Assembly (NCBI RefSeq): GCF_000813845.1 | Contig: NZ_JWTB01000014.1 | Span: 168,876-232,875 of the forward strand | Direction of reading: 5' to 3' | DNA: 64,000 bases | Source of the DNA: Pseudarthrobacter phenanthrenivorans | GTDB taxonomy: Bacteria; Actinomycetota; Actinomycetes; Actinomycetales; Micrococcaceae | Shown: piece by piece, positions 53,541-61,393 of the stretch | How the letters are laid out: every line of letters begins with the position of its first letter | Position numbering within the stretch: the stretch's first letter is position 1 | Notes under the pieces: model-generated | Told to the model about the DNA's origin: nothing | Seen by the model: only the letters and a program-made list of their open reading frames with translations | Databases searched by the model: none | Translations under genes and position numbers: made by a program

Positions 53541-54323
53541 ATGGGCACCACACACAAAGAGGCGCCGCTGACGCCCCGGCAGCAAACCATTCTCGATGAA
53601 CTCGGCCGCAGGGGTTTCATTTCCACCAACGACCTGGCGGCGAGGTTCGCCGTCTCTGATATGACGGTGCGGCGGGACACCCGGGTCCTGTCCAAGCGCG
53701 GACTGGCCCGGGTGGTCCACGGCGGTGTCAGCGCCGTGGACGGCCACGGCCAGAACGCGGACTTTGCAGCGAGGGTCCGGGAGGATGCCGACGCAAAACT
53801 CCGGATGGCGCGCGCCTGCCTGTCCATGATCGGGGAACGGGATGCCATCATCCTGGACGCGGGGACCACCACCTACCAGATCGCCCAGCAGCTGCCCACG
53901 TCCTTCACGGGAACCATCATCACGCACTCCGCACCGGCCATCCAGCGCTGCCTCCAGTTGACGGCGGCGCGGACCATCTGCCTGGGCGGCGAGCTGCTGC
54001 TGGACAGCCAGGCGTTCAACGGCCCCATGACCGTCAGCGCCGCTGCTGGGCTCCGCGCCAAGACAGCCTTTATTGGCGTGACAGGAATTCATGACGAAGC
54101 GTTCTATATCGAGCGGGACGTGGAACGCGCCACTAAACTCGCGCTTATGAAATCGGCGGAACAGGTAGTGGTGGTGGCAACCCACCAGAAAATGCTGCGG
54201 TACGCACTGGCGCGGCTGGCTGCCTTCGACGCAGTCGACATCCTGGTGACGGACGCGCCGCCGCCACGGGAAATCGAGGACGCGTTGAGCGCCGCGAACG
54301 TGAAGCTGATGGTGGCCGCATGA
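53541..54323 (+). CDS. DeoR-family regulator of sulfoquinovose genes
   Basis: A 260-residue regulator. HTH residues about 10-62 (LTPRQQTILDELGRRGFISTNDLAARFAVSDMTVRRDTRVLSKRGLARVVHGGVSA) and a DeoR sensor domain (ILDAGTTTYQIAQQLP; VCLGG-like TICLGGELL; KTAFIGVTGIHDEAFY). E. coli controls its SQ operon with a DeoR-family protein (YihW/CsqR) as well. GGGAGGG precedes ATG 53541. It is 69 bases after the sulfoquinovosidase-like gene and overlaps the dehydrogenase that follows (ATGA). Confidence 0.9.
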   Translation: MGTTHKEAPLTPRQQTILDELGRRGFISTNDLAARFAVSDMTVRRDTRVLSKRGLARVVHGGVSAVDGHGQNADFAARVREDADAKLRMARACLSMIGERDAIILDAGTTTYQIAQQLPTSFTGTIITHSAPAIQRCLQLTAARTICLGGELLLDSQAFNGPMTVSAAAGLRAKTAFIGVTGIHDEAFYIERDVERATKLALMKSAEQVVVVATHQKMLRYALARLAAFDAVDILVTDAPPPREIEDALSAANVKLMVAA

Positions 54324-55237
54324 CCGGCCGCCTCCGCGTCTGCCTGCCCGGGCAGGAGCTGCTGGACGCGCTCGCTCCCATGGACGGCGTCAAGTTCGTC
54401 GTGTGGGACCTGTCCGGGCCCGCGCCGGAAGGCCGGCTGGACCTGCTGGTTCCCGGCTACATGGGCAAGCCTGCGGCGCTTGCTGCGCTGGAAGGCGTGG
54501 ACGTGGGCCTGGTGCAAAGCCAGTCGATCGGGTACGACGGCGTCTCCGCGGTTCTGCCTGCAGGCGTCACCTTTGCCAACGCTGCCGGAGTCCATGAAAC
54601 CTCCACCGCCGAGCTCGCAGTGGGCATGATGGTCGCCTCGCAGCGCGGCATCCCGGACTTTGTCCGGAACCAGGAAACCGGAACCTGGGACAACAGCCCA
54701 CGCCCCAGCCTGGCGGACCGGCGGGTGCTGCTGGTGGGCTACGGGGGAGTGGGCAAGGCCATCGAGGCCCGGCTGCTGCCGTTTGAAACCGAGGTTACCC
54801 GGCTGGCCAGCCGTGCCCGCGAGGACGGCCGGGGACCCGTCCACGGCATCGACTCGCTGTATGAGCAGCTGCCGCTGCACGACATCGTGGTGGTCAGTGT
54901 TCCACTCGGAGAGCAGACCGAGCGGCTGGTGGACGCCAAGTTCCTTGCCGCCATGCCGGACGGAGCCCTGCTGGTCAACGTCGCCCGGGGCCCGGTGGCG
55001 GATACTGACGCGTTGCTGGCAGAGACCTCAAGCGGCCGGCTGCGGGCCGCCCTGGATGTGACCGACCCGGAACCGCTGCCGGCAGGCCACCCGCTGTGGA
55101 CCACCCCCGGGGTGCTCATCACCCCGCATGTGGGCGGGGCCAGCTCGGCCATGTTCCCCAGGATGGTGCGGCTGCTCAGGAAGCAGATCGGCCTCCTGCT
55201 CGAAGGCAGGGACCCGGTGAACGTGGTCCTCCCTTAA
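54320..55237 (+). CDS. D-isomer-specific 2-hydroxyacid dehydrogenase
   Basis: A 305-residue NAD(P)-dependent dehydrogenase. The Rossmann motif is GYGGVGKAIE (about 138-147); catalytic Arg lies in NVARGPVAD, Glu in VTDPEPLPAGHPLW, and His in ITPHVGGAS. Its ATG overlaps the DeoR stop (ATGA), so the pair is translationally coupled, a close tie to the SQ island. It might act on sulfolactate/sulfopyruvate or a related hydroxyacid, but known sulfoglycolytic routes do not need it, so this is speculation; hydroxypyruvate/glyoxylate reduction is the generic option. Confidence 0.86.
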   Translation: MTGRLRVCLPGQELLDALAPMDGVKFVVWDLSGPAPEGRLDLLVPGYMGKPAALAALEGVDVGLVQSQSIGYDGVSAVLPAGVTFANAAGVHETSTAELAVGMMVASQRGIPDFVRNQETGTWDNSPRPSLADRRVLLVGYGGVGKAIEARLLPFETEVTRLASRAREDGRGPVHGIDSLYEQLPLHDIVVVSVPLGEQTERLVDAKFLAAMPDGALLVNVARGPVADTDALLAETSSGRLRAALDVTDPEPLPAGHPLWTTPGVLITPHVGGASSAMFPRMVRLLRKQIGLLLEGRDPVNVVLP

Positions 55238-55268
55238 CGGCAGCGGTCCCCGCGCCTATGCTTGGCCC

Positions 55269-55736
55269 ATGTCCTCATTTGAAGTCCGCCGCAGCGCGGT
55301 TATCCCTGCCTCCCCGGAAGAGATCTTCCCGCTGGTTAACAGCTTCCATGAGTGGACGGCCTGGTCGCCGTGGGAAACAGTCGACCCCGGCATGAGCCGC
55401 CGCTACTTCGGCAATGATTCCGGCGAAGGGGCCGGCTACGAATGGAGCGGGAACCGCAGGGCGGGCAGCGGGACCATGCAGATCACCGAGTCCGTTCCGT
55501 CCAGCTCCATCGGCATCCGGCTCGAATTCACCCGGCCCTTCAAGGCACTGAACCCCACCACGTTCACTTTTGCACCCGCGCCGGGCGGGACCGAGGTCAC
55601 GTGGCGGATGACCGGTGAAAACAAGGGCCTCGGCCGGGTGTTCGCCTTGTTCATGAACATGGACAAGATGGTGGGCGCCGACTTCGAACGCGGGCTCGCA
55701 GCCCTGGCATCCACCGTCGCGGCCAGGAAGAGCTGA
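55269..55736 (+). CDS. SRPBCC-fold protein (polyketide cyclase/dehydrase type)
   Basis: A 155-residue START-like protein: RRSAVIPASPEEIFPLVNSFHEWTAWSPWE at the N-terminus and a hydrophobic-cavity pattern (EWSGNRRAGSGTMQITE; FTFAPAPGGTEVTWRMTGEN). Such proteins bind hydrophobic ligands or act as chaperone-like factors; the ligand is unknown. TATGCT ends six bases before ATG with no Shine-Dalgarno, so the mRNA is probably leaderless. A DUF1801 gene follows after 10 bases. Confidence 0.83.
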   Translation: MSSFEVRRSAVIPASPEEIFPLVNSFHEWTAWSPWETVDPGMSRRYFGNDSGEGAGYEWSGNRRAGSGTMQITESVPSSSIGIRLEFTRPFKALNPTTFTFAPAPGGTEVTWRMTGENKGLGRVFALFMNMDKMVGADFERGLAALASTVAARKS

Positions 55737-55746
55737 GGCCCGAACG

Positions 55747-56091
55747 GTGGGGGTCGTGGACGACGCGCTCGCTGAGGCCAGCGACCGGGACAGGGGCTGC
55801 CTGCAGCACGTGGTCGAGCTCGCCCGGTCGCTGGCCCCCGACGCGACCGAGGGCATGAGTTACGGGATGCCCGCCTTGAAACTCGACGGCAAACCGCTCG
55901 TGGCCGCCGTGTCTACGGCAAAGCACCTCTCGATCTTCCCGTTCTCCTCCGCCGTCGTGGAGGCGGTGGCCGCACGGCTGGAGGGATACTCCCTGTCAAA
56001 GGGCACCATCCGCTTCACAGCGGACCACCCCGTTCCGGACGACGTGCTGGAGGACATCGTCCGGCTCAGGATGGCCGAAATTCGGAAGTAG
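55747..56091 (+). CDS. DUF1801/iron-chaperone-like (YdhG type) protein
   Basis: A 114-residue protein of the YdhG/DUF1801 fold: LARSLAPDATEGMSYGMPALKLDGKPLVAAVSTAKHLSIFPFSSAVV and SKGTIRFTADHPVPDDVLEDIVRLRMAEIRK are diagnostic. The fold resembles frataxin-like iron chaperones, but the function is not established for most members. It starts at GTG 55747, ten bases after the SRPBCC gene, and is likely cotranscribed. Confidence 0.84.
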   Translation: MGVVDDALAEASDRDRGCLQHVVELARSLAPDATEGMSYGMPALKLDGKPLVAAVSTAKHLSIFPFSSAVVEAVAARLEGYSLSKGTIRFTADHPVPDDVLEDIVRLRMAEIRK

Positions 56092-56241
56092 GCACGGTGC
56101 ACATCGACGCCAGGACCACGGGGGCGCCAAGGCACGACGGCGGCACGCACCGGCTGCCTGGCAGCCGCCCCTTGGGCGGTTGCCCGGGCGGCGGGACCAA
56201 TGGTCCTTACCTGCAGGCAAGCAGGTGCCTACCCTGAACCC

Positions 56242-56565
56242 ATGGCTGACACACTTGCAAACCTCGCAGATTCCTTTAAGAACATGGGCGTTGCCCGCGC
56301 GTACGGCACGCCGGTGAACGTGGGCGGGGAGGAGATTGTGCCCGTGGCGCTGGTGTCCTTCGGTTTCGGCGGCGGGACGGAATCCGGTGACGGGGCATCC
56401 GGCGGCGGAGGCGGCGGCTTTGTGGTGCCCCTGGGTGTGTACAGGACGGTCAACGGCCGGGCGGCTTTCCGTCCCAACACGATTGCCACCCTTGTGTGCC
56501 TGATTCCCCTGGTGACTGCTGCCGGGGCCGCGGTGCGCAAGACCCTCCGGGCGGCCCGGAAATAA
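56242..56565 (+). CDS. GerW/YtfJ-like glycine-rich protein
   Basis: A 107-residue conserved actinobacterial protein similar to the sporulation protein GerW/YtfJ family: VARAYGTPVNVGGEEIVPVALVSFGFGGG, a Gly-rich loop (GDGASGGGGGGFVVPLGVY), and a C-terminal hydrophobic segment (NTIATLVCLIPLVTAAGAAV) ahead of a basic tail. In organisms that do not sporulate, its role is unknown. TACCCT ends six bases before the ATG, the leaderless pattern. Confidence 0.75.
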   Translation: MADTLANLADSFKNMGVARAYGTPVNVGGEEIVPVALVSFGFGGGTESGDGASGGGGGGFVVPLGVYRTVNGRAAFRPNTIATLVCLIPLVTAAGAAVRKTLRAARK

Positions 56566-56803
56566 GGAGTCCGCGCTGCCCGGATGCGGCGAAAAAATCC
56601 CCTATTTCGCCGCGGAACATTCGGTTCCATAATGGCCTCGTAGACTTCGGGAACCTCCCGCCGCTGTCCTGTGCCACGGTGGATCCAGAGGTTCCAGGCG
56701 GCCGCCCCGGCAATCGGCGGGAAGGACGGCCACGAGGCCCGGCGGGGGACGGCCGGACTGTTTCAGGGGGAGAGCAACGCCACCAAGCACAAGGAGATTC
56801 GTC

Positions 56804-57190
56804 ATGCTCAAAGATATGGAAGTCATGGCTGTGCTGCCGGCCAAGGACATCGACAGGGCGCGGGAGTTTTACCGGGACAAGCTGGGGTTTGAGCCCGAGC
56901 GGACGATGGCCGACGGCGGCCTTGTCTACCGGTGCGGGAAGGGGACATCGTTCCTGATCTACCAGACGGACAACGCCGGTTCGGCCAAAAACACGCAAAT
57001 CGGCTGGGCCACCGATGACGTCCAGCGGGACGTGGATGAACTGCGCGCCCGGGGCGTGGTGTTCGAGGACTACGACATGCCCGGGTTGAAGACCGAAAAC
57101 GGCATCGCAACGATGGAAGGTTACGGCCAGGCGGCCTGGTTCCTGGACAGTGAGGGAAACATCCTGAACATTTCCTCGATTCCGTCTTGA
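56804..57190 (+). CDS. VOC-family (glyoxalase/bleomycin-resistance fold) protein
   Basis: A 128-residue single VOC domain: MAVLPAKDIDRAREFYRDKLGFEPE is the first beta-alpha-beta unit, and YGQAAWFLDSEGNILNISS the last, with a metal-ligand Glu/Gln possible. AAGGAG precedes ATG 56804. Reactions in the superfamily vary and no substrate can be named. The 238 bases before it hold no gene. Confidence 0.82.
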   Translation: MLKDMEVMAVLPAKDIDRAREFYRDKLGFEPERTMADGGLVYRCGKGTSFLIYQTDNAGSAKNTQIGWATDDVQRDVDELRARGVVFEDYDMPGLKTENGIATMEGYGQAAWFLDSEGNILNISSIPS

Positions 57191-57326
57191 CCGTCGCGGC
57201 CTGCAGACGCAGGCTCTGGAGAACAAGGACGACGCCGGCACCCACCGCCCAAGGCACCCCGCACCCGGGTGCGCTGCAGCGGCGGGCCGGCGCCGCCGTC
57301 GTAAGTGTCCAACCGAAAGGGAAACG

Positions 57327-57671
57327 ATGGGCGTGGAGAAGGCGGAGCAGGAGACGAAGGGAGTCACCGTCGAATTGCTGGCGACGGTGGACCTCGCGGG
57401 CGAGATCGACGGCATGGAGGGCCGGCAACTGCGGATGCGGATGGTGACCATCGAACCCGGCGGAGTGTTCGGGCCCCTTCACGACCATGCAGGGCGCCCC
57501 GGAACGGTGTACATCCTGCAGGGGACCATCACGGACCACCGGGACGGAGTGGCCACGGACTACGGGCCCGGGGTGGGCTGGCCGGAGGACCGGCACACCA
57601 ACCACTGGCTGGAGAACCGTGGCCCGGTCCCGGCCGTGGAGATTTCGGTGGACATTGTCACTGGCCCGTAG
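57327..57671 (+). CDS. Cupin-domain protein
   Basis: A 114-residue small cupin: RMVTIEPGGVFGPLHDHAGRPGTVYILQGTITDHRDG has the first box with two His (LHDHAGRPG) and Glu replaced by Gly/Thr, and GWPEDRHTNHWLENRG the second with His. The metal site looks largely intact. A similar set is common in soil actinobacteria; function unknown. AAAGGG lies before the ATG. It converges on the MFS gene. Confidence 0.8.
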   Translation: MGVEKAEQETKGVTVELLATVDLAGEIDGMEGRQLRMRMVTIEPGGVFGPLHDHAGRPGTVYILQGTITDHRDGVATDYGPGVGWPEDRHTNHWLENRGPVPAVEISVDIVTGP

Positions 57672-57690
57672 CCGCCCGTGACCGTCCTTT

Positions 57691-58947
57691 TCACACCGCC
57701 GGCTCGCGCCTGCCCAGCGCGATTCGGAGCGCACCCAGGAGGGTGAGCCGGTTCCGCCTGGTGACGGCGGTGACGGCCGCAACCCCGGCCAGCAGCACCA
57801 CAGCGCCGCCGGCCGCAACCGCCCAGCGGGCACCGAACTCGCTGCCGATCCATCCGACCAGGGGCGAGCCGACGGCCGTCCCGCCCTGCAGGATGGCAAG
57901 GTACAGGGCCAGTACGCGGCCGCGGAACGGCGGCTCCACGGAGAGCTGGATGCTGGTGTTGCAGCTGTTGAGGAACGTGATGGAGGCCAGGCCCACCGGA
58001 ACCAGGATTGCGGCGTAGGCCCAGAACGTGGGCGCGATGCTGCCCAGGACTGTGAAGATTCCAAGCCCCAGGGCCCCGCCCAGCAGGAACCTGAGCCGCG
58101 GGCCGGAGCGGCGTGCGGCCAGGAGGGCACCTGCCAGCGTGCCCACCGCCATGATCGAGCCCAAGAGCCCGAATTCGCTGGGTCCCATCCTGAACTCGGT
58201 GGTTGCCATCAGCGAGTTGATGACAGGGAAGTTCATGCCAAACGCGCCCAAAATGCCCACCAGGACCATGATCAGCATCAGGTCCGGACGGCCTCGGACG
58301 TAGCGGATGCCTTCAGCCACCTGGTGCTTGCTGCGGTCACCTTTCGCCGCCGGGGCAGGCTGGGTGATGCGGATCCGGAAGAGCGAGACCAGGACGGCGG
58401 CGAAGCTCGCGGCATTGAGCAGGAACACCGGACCGGTCCCCACCCATGCAATAAGGACGCCGGCGATGGCGGGGCCGGTGAGGCGGGCGGTGTTGAATGA
58501 GGCGGAGTTCAGCGCCACTGCGTTGGAGATGTTGTCCTGGCCCACCAGTTCGGACACGAAGGCCTGCCGTGCGGGGGCATCAACGGCGCTGGCCACCCCG
58601 AGGCAGAACGCGGCCACGTAGGCATGCCACAGCTGGGCGGTGCCGGTGACCACCAGGAGGCCGATGGCCAGTCCCGTGAAACCCATGGCCAGCTGCGTCC
58701 ACATGAGGATGATCCGCTTCCGGTAGCGGTCCGCGAGCACACCGCCATAGGGGCCGAACAGCAGCATGGGCAGGAACTGCAGCCCCGTCGTAAGTCCGAC
58801 GGCGGCACCTGAGTGATCGGTGAGGACGGTCAACACCAGCCAGTCCTGGGCAACGCGCTGCATCCAGGTGCCGATATTGGAGACGATCGCGCCGCCGGCC
58901 CAGATGCGGTAGTTGGGGTTCTCGAGGGCCCGGAACATCGCGCTCAT
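57691..58947 (-). CDS. MFS exporter (MFS_3/EntS type) in a MarR operon
   Basis: A 418-residue 12-span transporter: ALENPNYRIWAGGAIVSNIGTWMQRVAQDWLVLTVL and LADRYRKRIILMWTQLAMG mark the EntS-like branch of the MFS. Its start overlaps the MarR stop (ATGA), so its expression is coupled to a repressor with tandem operator boxes, the layout of a drug or metabolite efflux system. Substrate unknown. Confidence 0.88.
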   Translation of the reverse strand: MSAMFRALENPNYRIWAGGAIVSNIGTWMQRVAQDWLVLTVLTDHSGAAVGLTTGLQFLPMLLFGPYGGVLADRYRKRIILMWTQLAMGFTGLAIGLLVVTGTAQLWHAYVAAFCLGVASAVDAPARQAFVSELVGQDNISNAVALNSASFNTARLTGPAIAGVLIAWVGTGPVFLLNAASFAAVLVSLFRIRITQPAPAAKGDRSKHQVAEGIRYVRGRPDLMLIMVLVGILGAFGMNFPVINSLMATTEFRMGPSEFGLLGSIMAVGTLAGALLAARRSGPRLRFLLGGALGLGIFTVLGSIAPTFWAYAAILVPVGLASITFLNSCNTSIQLSVEPPFRGRVLALYLAILQGGTAVGSPLVGWIGSEFGARWAVAAGGAVVLLAGVAAVTAVTRRNRLTLLGALRIALGRREPAV

Positions 58948-59405
58948 TTGCCGCTCATTTCCTGCATGATGCGGGCCGCCTGGCTCAGGATGAGGCGGTC
59001 TTCGCCGCTGAGCCCGGCAACACGGTGGGCCAGCCAGGCGGTGCGCTGGCTCCGGGCCTCGGCCAGAACCTGCCTGCCGGCATCGGTGATGTCCACGCGG
59101 ACCTGCCGGCCGTCGTCGGGATGTGCGGACCTGGTAACGAACCCCTGGTCGGCCAGGGCGTTGACGATCCTGGTCATGGACGGCGCCTGCACGTGCTCAC
59201 TCTCGGCGAGCGCGCGCAGGGTACTGGGGCCGCTGCCGTTGAGCAGGGCCAGGACGGTGTACTGCCCCGGGGTGATGACGTCGCCGGTGGCCTCGACGCG
59301 GAGCCGGCGTGAGGTGCGCATGACGGCGGTCCGAAGGTCGATGGCCAGGGCATCAGGTGCGGTGGGGTCTGCGGTTGCCGGGTTTTTGGCTTGGGTAGGG
59401 GACAT
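58944..59405 (-). CDS. MarR-family repressor
   Basis: A 153-residue winged-helix regulator: ITPGQYTVLALLNGSGPSTLRALAESEHVQAPSMTRIVNALADQGFVTRSAHPDDGRQVRVDITDAGRQVL spans recognition helix and wing. ATG 59405 is used; AGGAGG is 13 bases away, longer than usual, and a TTG at 59441 would add 12 residues. Tandem TTAG...CTAA palindromes lie 30-55 bases upstream and the exporter gene follows in an overlap, so it probably represses both. Confidence 0.88.
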   Translation of the reverse strand: MSPTQAKNPATADPTAPDALAIDLRTAVMRTSRRLRVEATGDVITPGQYTVLALLNGSGPSTLRALAESEHVQAPSMTRIVNALADQGFVTRSAHPDDGRQVRVDITDAGRQVLAEARSQRTAWLAHRVAGLSGEDRLILSQAARIMQEMSGK

Positions 59406-59434
59406 ATAGTCGGGTGCGCCTCCTGCTGCGGTCC

Positions 59435-59460
59435 TTAGCAATGCTAATTAGTTCTGCTAA
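59435..59460. promoter_or_regulatory. Tandem MarR-type operator boxes
   Basis: TTAGCAATGCTAA (59435-59447) is a perfect 13-bp palindrome and is followed without gap by TTAGTTCTGCTAA (59448-59460), which keeps the TTAG/CTAA ends. They sit upstream of the MarR gene and opposite the DUF3592 gene, in locally AT-rich sequence where the promoter must lie. Confidence 0.65.
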
Positions 59461-59538
59461 CTATTATGTGCCCGCATGGTTGCTTGTGGCAACGGTTGCG
59501 GGTGTGGGTTTCGCGACAGCTCCGGCACAATGGGAGCC

Positions 59539-60045
59539 GTGACTGGGCGCAGAATTGACGGAAATCGTAAACCCTGGCTGTCGTGGAAGGGGAAACTGAA
59601 CCTGGCAGTGACAGTCCTGGTCCTTTGCCTGGGGCCGCTGATGATTGGCGTGGGCAGCTTCATGATCAACGCTGATGAAGAGCTTGCGCGGATTGGAGCG
59701 CAGGCCCCCGGAACGATCGTCCACTTCGAGGACGTCACCAAGGCTTCGGAGCGCAGGATCAGGGTGGACTACACGGCCGCGGATGGGGTGCCCCGCAAGA
59801 CGTTCGCTGCCGTGGACCACGACCAGCATCCCGTGGTGGGCAGCAGCGTTACCGTCATCTATGCCGAAAATGATCCGGGGCGGGCCATTGTGCCCGGCTA
59901 TGAGAGTGACGGTGTGTGGGTCCGCGGCGTGGGCGTGGTCCTGACTGCCATATTCGGCGTGATGGGCCTCCTCCTGGTCGCACTGGTTGGCAGCGCCGTT
60001 CTGCGCGCCAAGTCCCGGGCGCGTCGACCGCAACAGGCGGTGTAG
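59539..60045 (+). CDS. DUF3592-type two-span membrane protein
   Basis: A 168-residue protein with a membrane span near each end (KLNLAVTVLVLCLGPLMIGVGSFMI and GVGVVLTAIFGVMGLLLVALVGSAVL). Between them is a small extracytoplasmic beta domain (GAQAPGTIVHFEDV; RIRVDYTAADGVPRKTF; VGSSVTVIYAENDPGRAIVPGY), as in DUF3592 proteins of unknown function. GTG 59539 is chosen: CACAAT lies seven bases before it, as in leaderless genes here, and the preceding frame contains an improbable Cys/Gly-rich stretch. Confidence 0.78.
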   Translation: MTGRRIDGNRKPWLSWKGKLNLAVTVLVLCLGPLMIGVGSFMINADEELARIGAQAPGTIVHFEDVTKASERRIRVDYTAADGVPRKTFAAVDHDQHPVVGSSVTVIYAENDPGRAIVPGYESDGVWVRGVGVVLTAIFGVMGLLLVALVGSAVLRAKSRARRPQQAV

Positions 60046-60108
60046 CAGAGCCTGGTCGCGGCCCTTGGTCTATCCGCTCCAGCCCGACGGGCGTAGGCTT
60101 TGCGCACC

Positions 60109-60711
60109 ATGACAGAACAGCAGCCCTATGAGTTGGTCCGACGTTATCCGCACTTCGAGCTGCGCCGGTATCCGGACTATGCGGTGGCCGAAGTGACGGT
60201 GGCGGCCGATTTTGACCGCGCGGGCAACGCCGCCTTCCGGTATCTCTTCAACTACATCAGCGGCAACAACACGGCACGCCAAAAGCTCGCCATGACCGCG
60301 CCCGTGATCCAGGAACAGGGGCCACAGAAGCTGGCCATGACCACCCCGGTGCTGCAAACCGGGCCCACCCCCGGCGCCGGGAAGCCTGGTGAGTATTCGG
60401 TAGCTTTCGTCCTGCCGGCCGGCGTTACGGCTGACGATGCCCCGGTGCCCACCGATCCGAAGGTCAAGGTGCGGGCCGTGCCGGGTTCCCTCGCCGCGGT
60501 GCTGCGCTTTTCCGGCAGCGGTTCCGCGTCCGCTTTCGAGCGGCGCAATGCAGGGCTGCAGGCAGCGCTCACCCTGGCCGGCCTCACCCCGGTGGGTCCG
60601 CCCCGGTTCGCCCGCTTCGATCCGCCGTTCAAGCCCTGGTTCCTGCGCCGTAACGAAGTAGTCCAGGACGTGCAGGAGCCCCAGTCGGGTGAGGCAACGC
60701 CCCGTTCCTGA
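60109..60711 (+). CDS. SOUL/HBP heme-binding family protein
   Basis: A 200-residue SOUL-domain protein: YELVRRYPHFELRRYPDYAVAEVTV, FRYLFNYISGNNTARQKLAMTAPVIQ, KLAMTTPVLQ and FARFDPPFKPWFLRRNEV are the standard family elements in order. Eukaryotic members bind heme; in bacteria the role is unclear. TAGGCT at 60094-60099 is nine bases before ATG and no Shine-Dalgarno is seen. Confidence 0.88.
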   Translation: MTEQQPYELVRRYPHFELRRYPDYAVAEVTVAADFDRAGNAAFRYLFNYISGNNTARQKLAMTAPVIQEQGPQKLAMTTPVLQTGPTPGAGKPGEYSVAFVLPAGVTADDAPVPTDPKVKVRAVPGSLAAVLRFSGSGSASAFERRNAGLQAALTLAGLTPVGPPRFARFDPPFKPWFLRRNEVVQDVQEPQSGEATPRS

Positions 60712-60735
60712 GCAGATCTAGCTCTACTGCGCGCC

Positions 60736-61128
60736 CTATGACGTGTGCGCGTCCCGGACGGCAGGGGGAGTCTGGCCCTGCATGACCCAGCGGTTGCCGT
60801 CGGGGTCGCTGAAGTAGGCGAACAGGACACCGCCAAGGTCCTGGACCTCGCTGATGTCCGCGCCGCGCCGGACCAGCTCGGTGCGGACCTCGGTGATATC
60901 CGGAACCACCAACTGCAGTCCCTCCAGGCTGCCCGGCACCATGCTGGTCATTCCGGTACCGATCACCACCGACGCTGCCGAACCCGGGGGAGTCAGCTGG
61001 ACCACGCGCATCCCCGGGATGTGCTCCACATCGTGGTCCAGGACGAAGCCCAGCTTTTCCATATAGAAGGCTTTGGCGGTATCGATATCGGACACCGGGA
61101 CCTGGACAACCTCAAGGCGCATCTGCAT
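60736..61128 (-). CDS. VOC-family protein
   Basis: A 130-residue VOC-fold protein (VVQVPVSDIDTAKAFYMEKLGFVLDHDVEHIPGMRVVQLTPPGS; GVLFAYFSDPDGNRWVMQGQ) with Glu/His/Gln positions that could bind metal. ATG 61128 is chosen because TAGAGT lies seven bases upstream and the longer frame adds an unconserved 28 residues. It is a generic glyoxalase-like enzyme; substrate unknown. It converges on the SOUL gene. Confidence 0.82.
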   Translation of the reverse strand: MQMRLEVVQVPVSDIDTAKAFYMEKLGFVLDHDVEHIPGMRVVQLTPPGSAASVVIGTGMTSMVPGSLEGLQLVVPDITEVRTELVRRGADISEVQDLGGVLFAYFSDPDGNRWVMQGQTPPAVRDAHTS

Positions 61129-61393
61129 GCGGGCCACTCTATCTGCGGCCGGAAGGGGTGGGAACAGGAGTCCGCTGCTGCCGGACCTGAAATGTGAAGG
61201 CCGCCCCTGCAATTGCTACGAGTCTGATCAAGAAAAGCTCAAGACTGGCTGAAGGTTTGCTGAGGAACAGGAGACGTCCCGTTCCCGCGCTTTGGCCCGT
61301 CATAGGCTCAGGCCCGATGACTTTGCCAGGGTTCAGCAGCGGGCCCGGCACATTCCGGGCCTGCTTCCCGCGGCCCTCACAAATGGGGAAACA

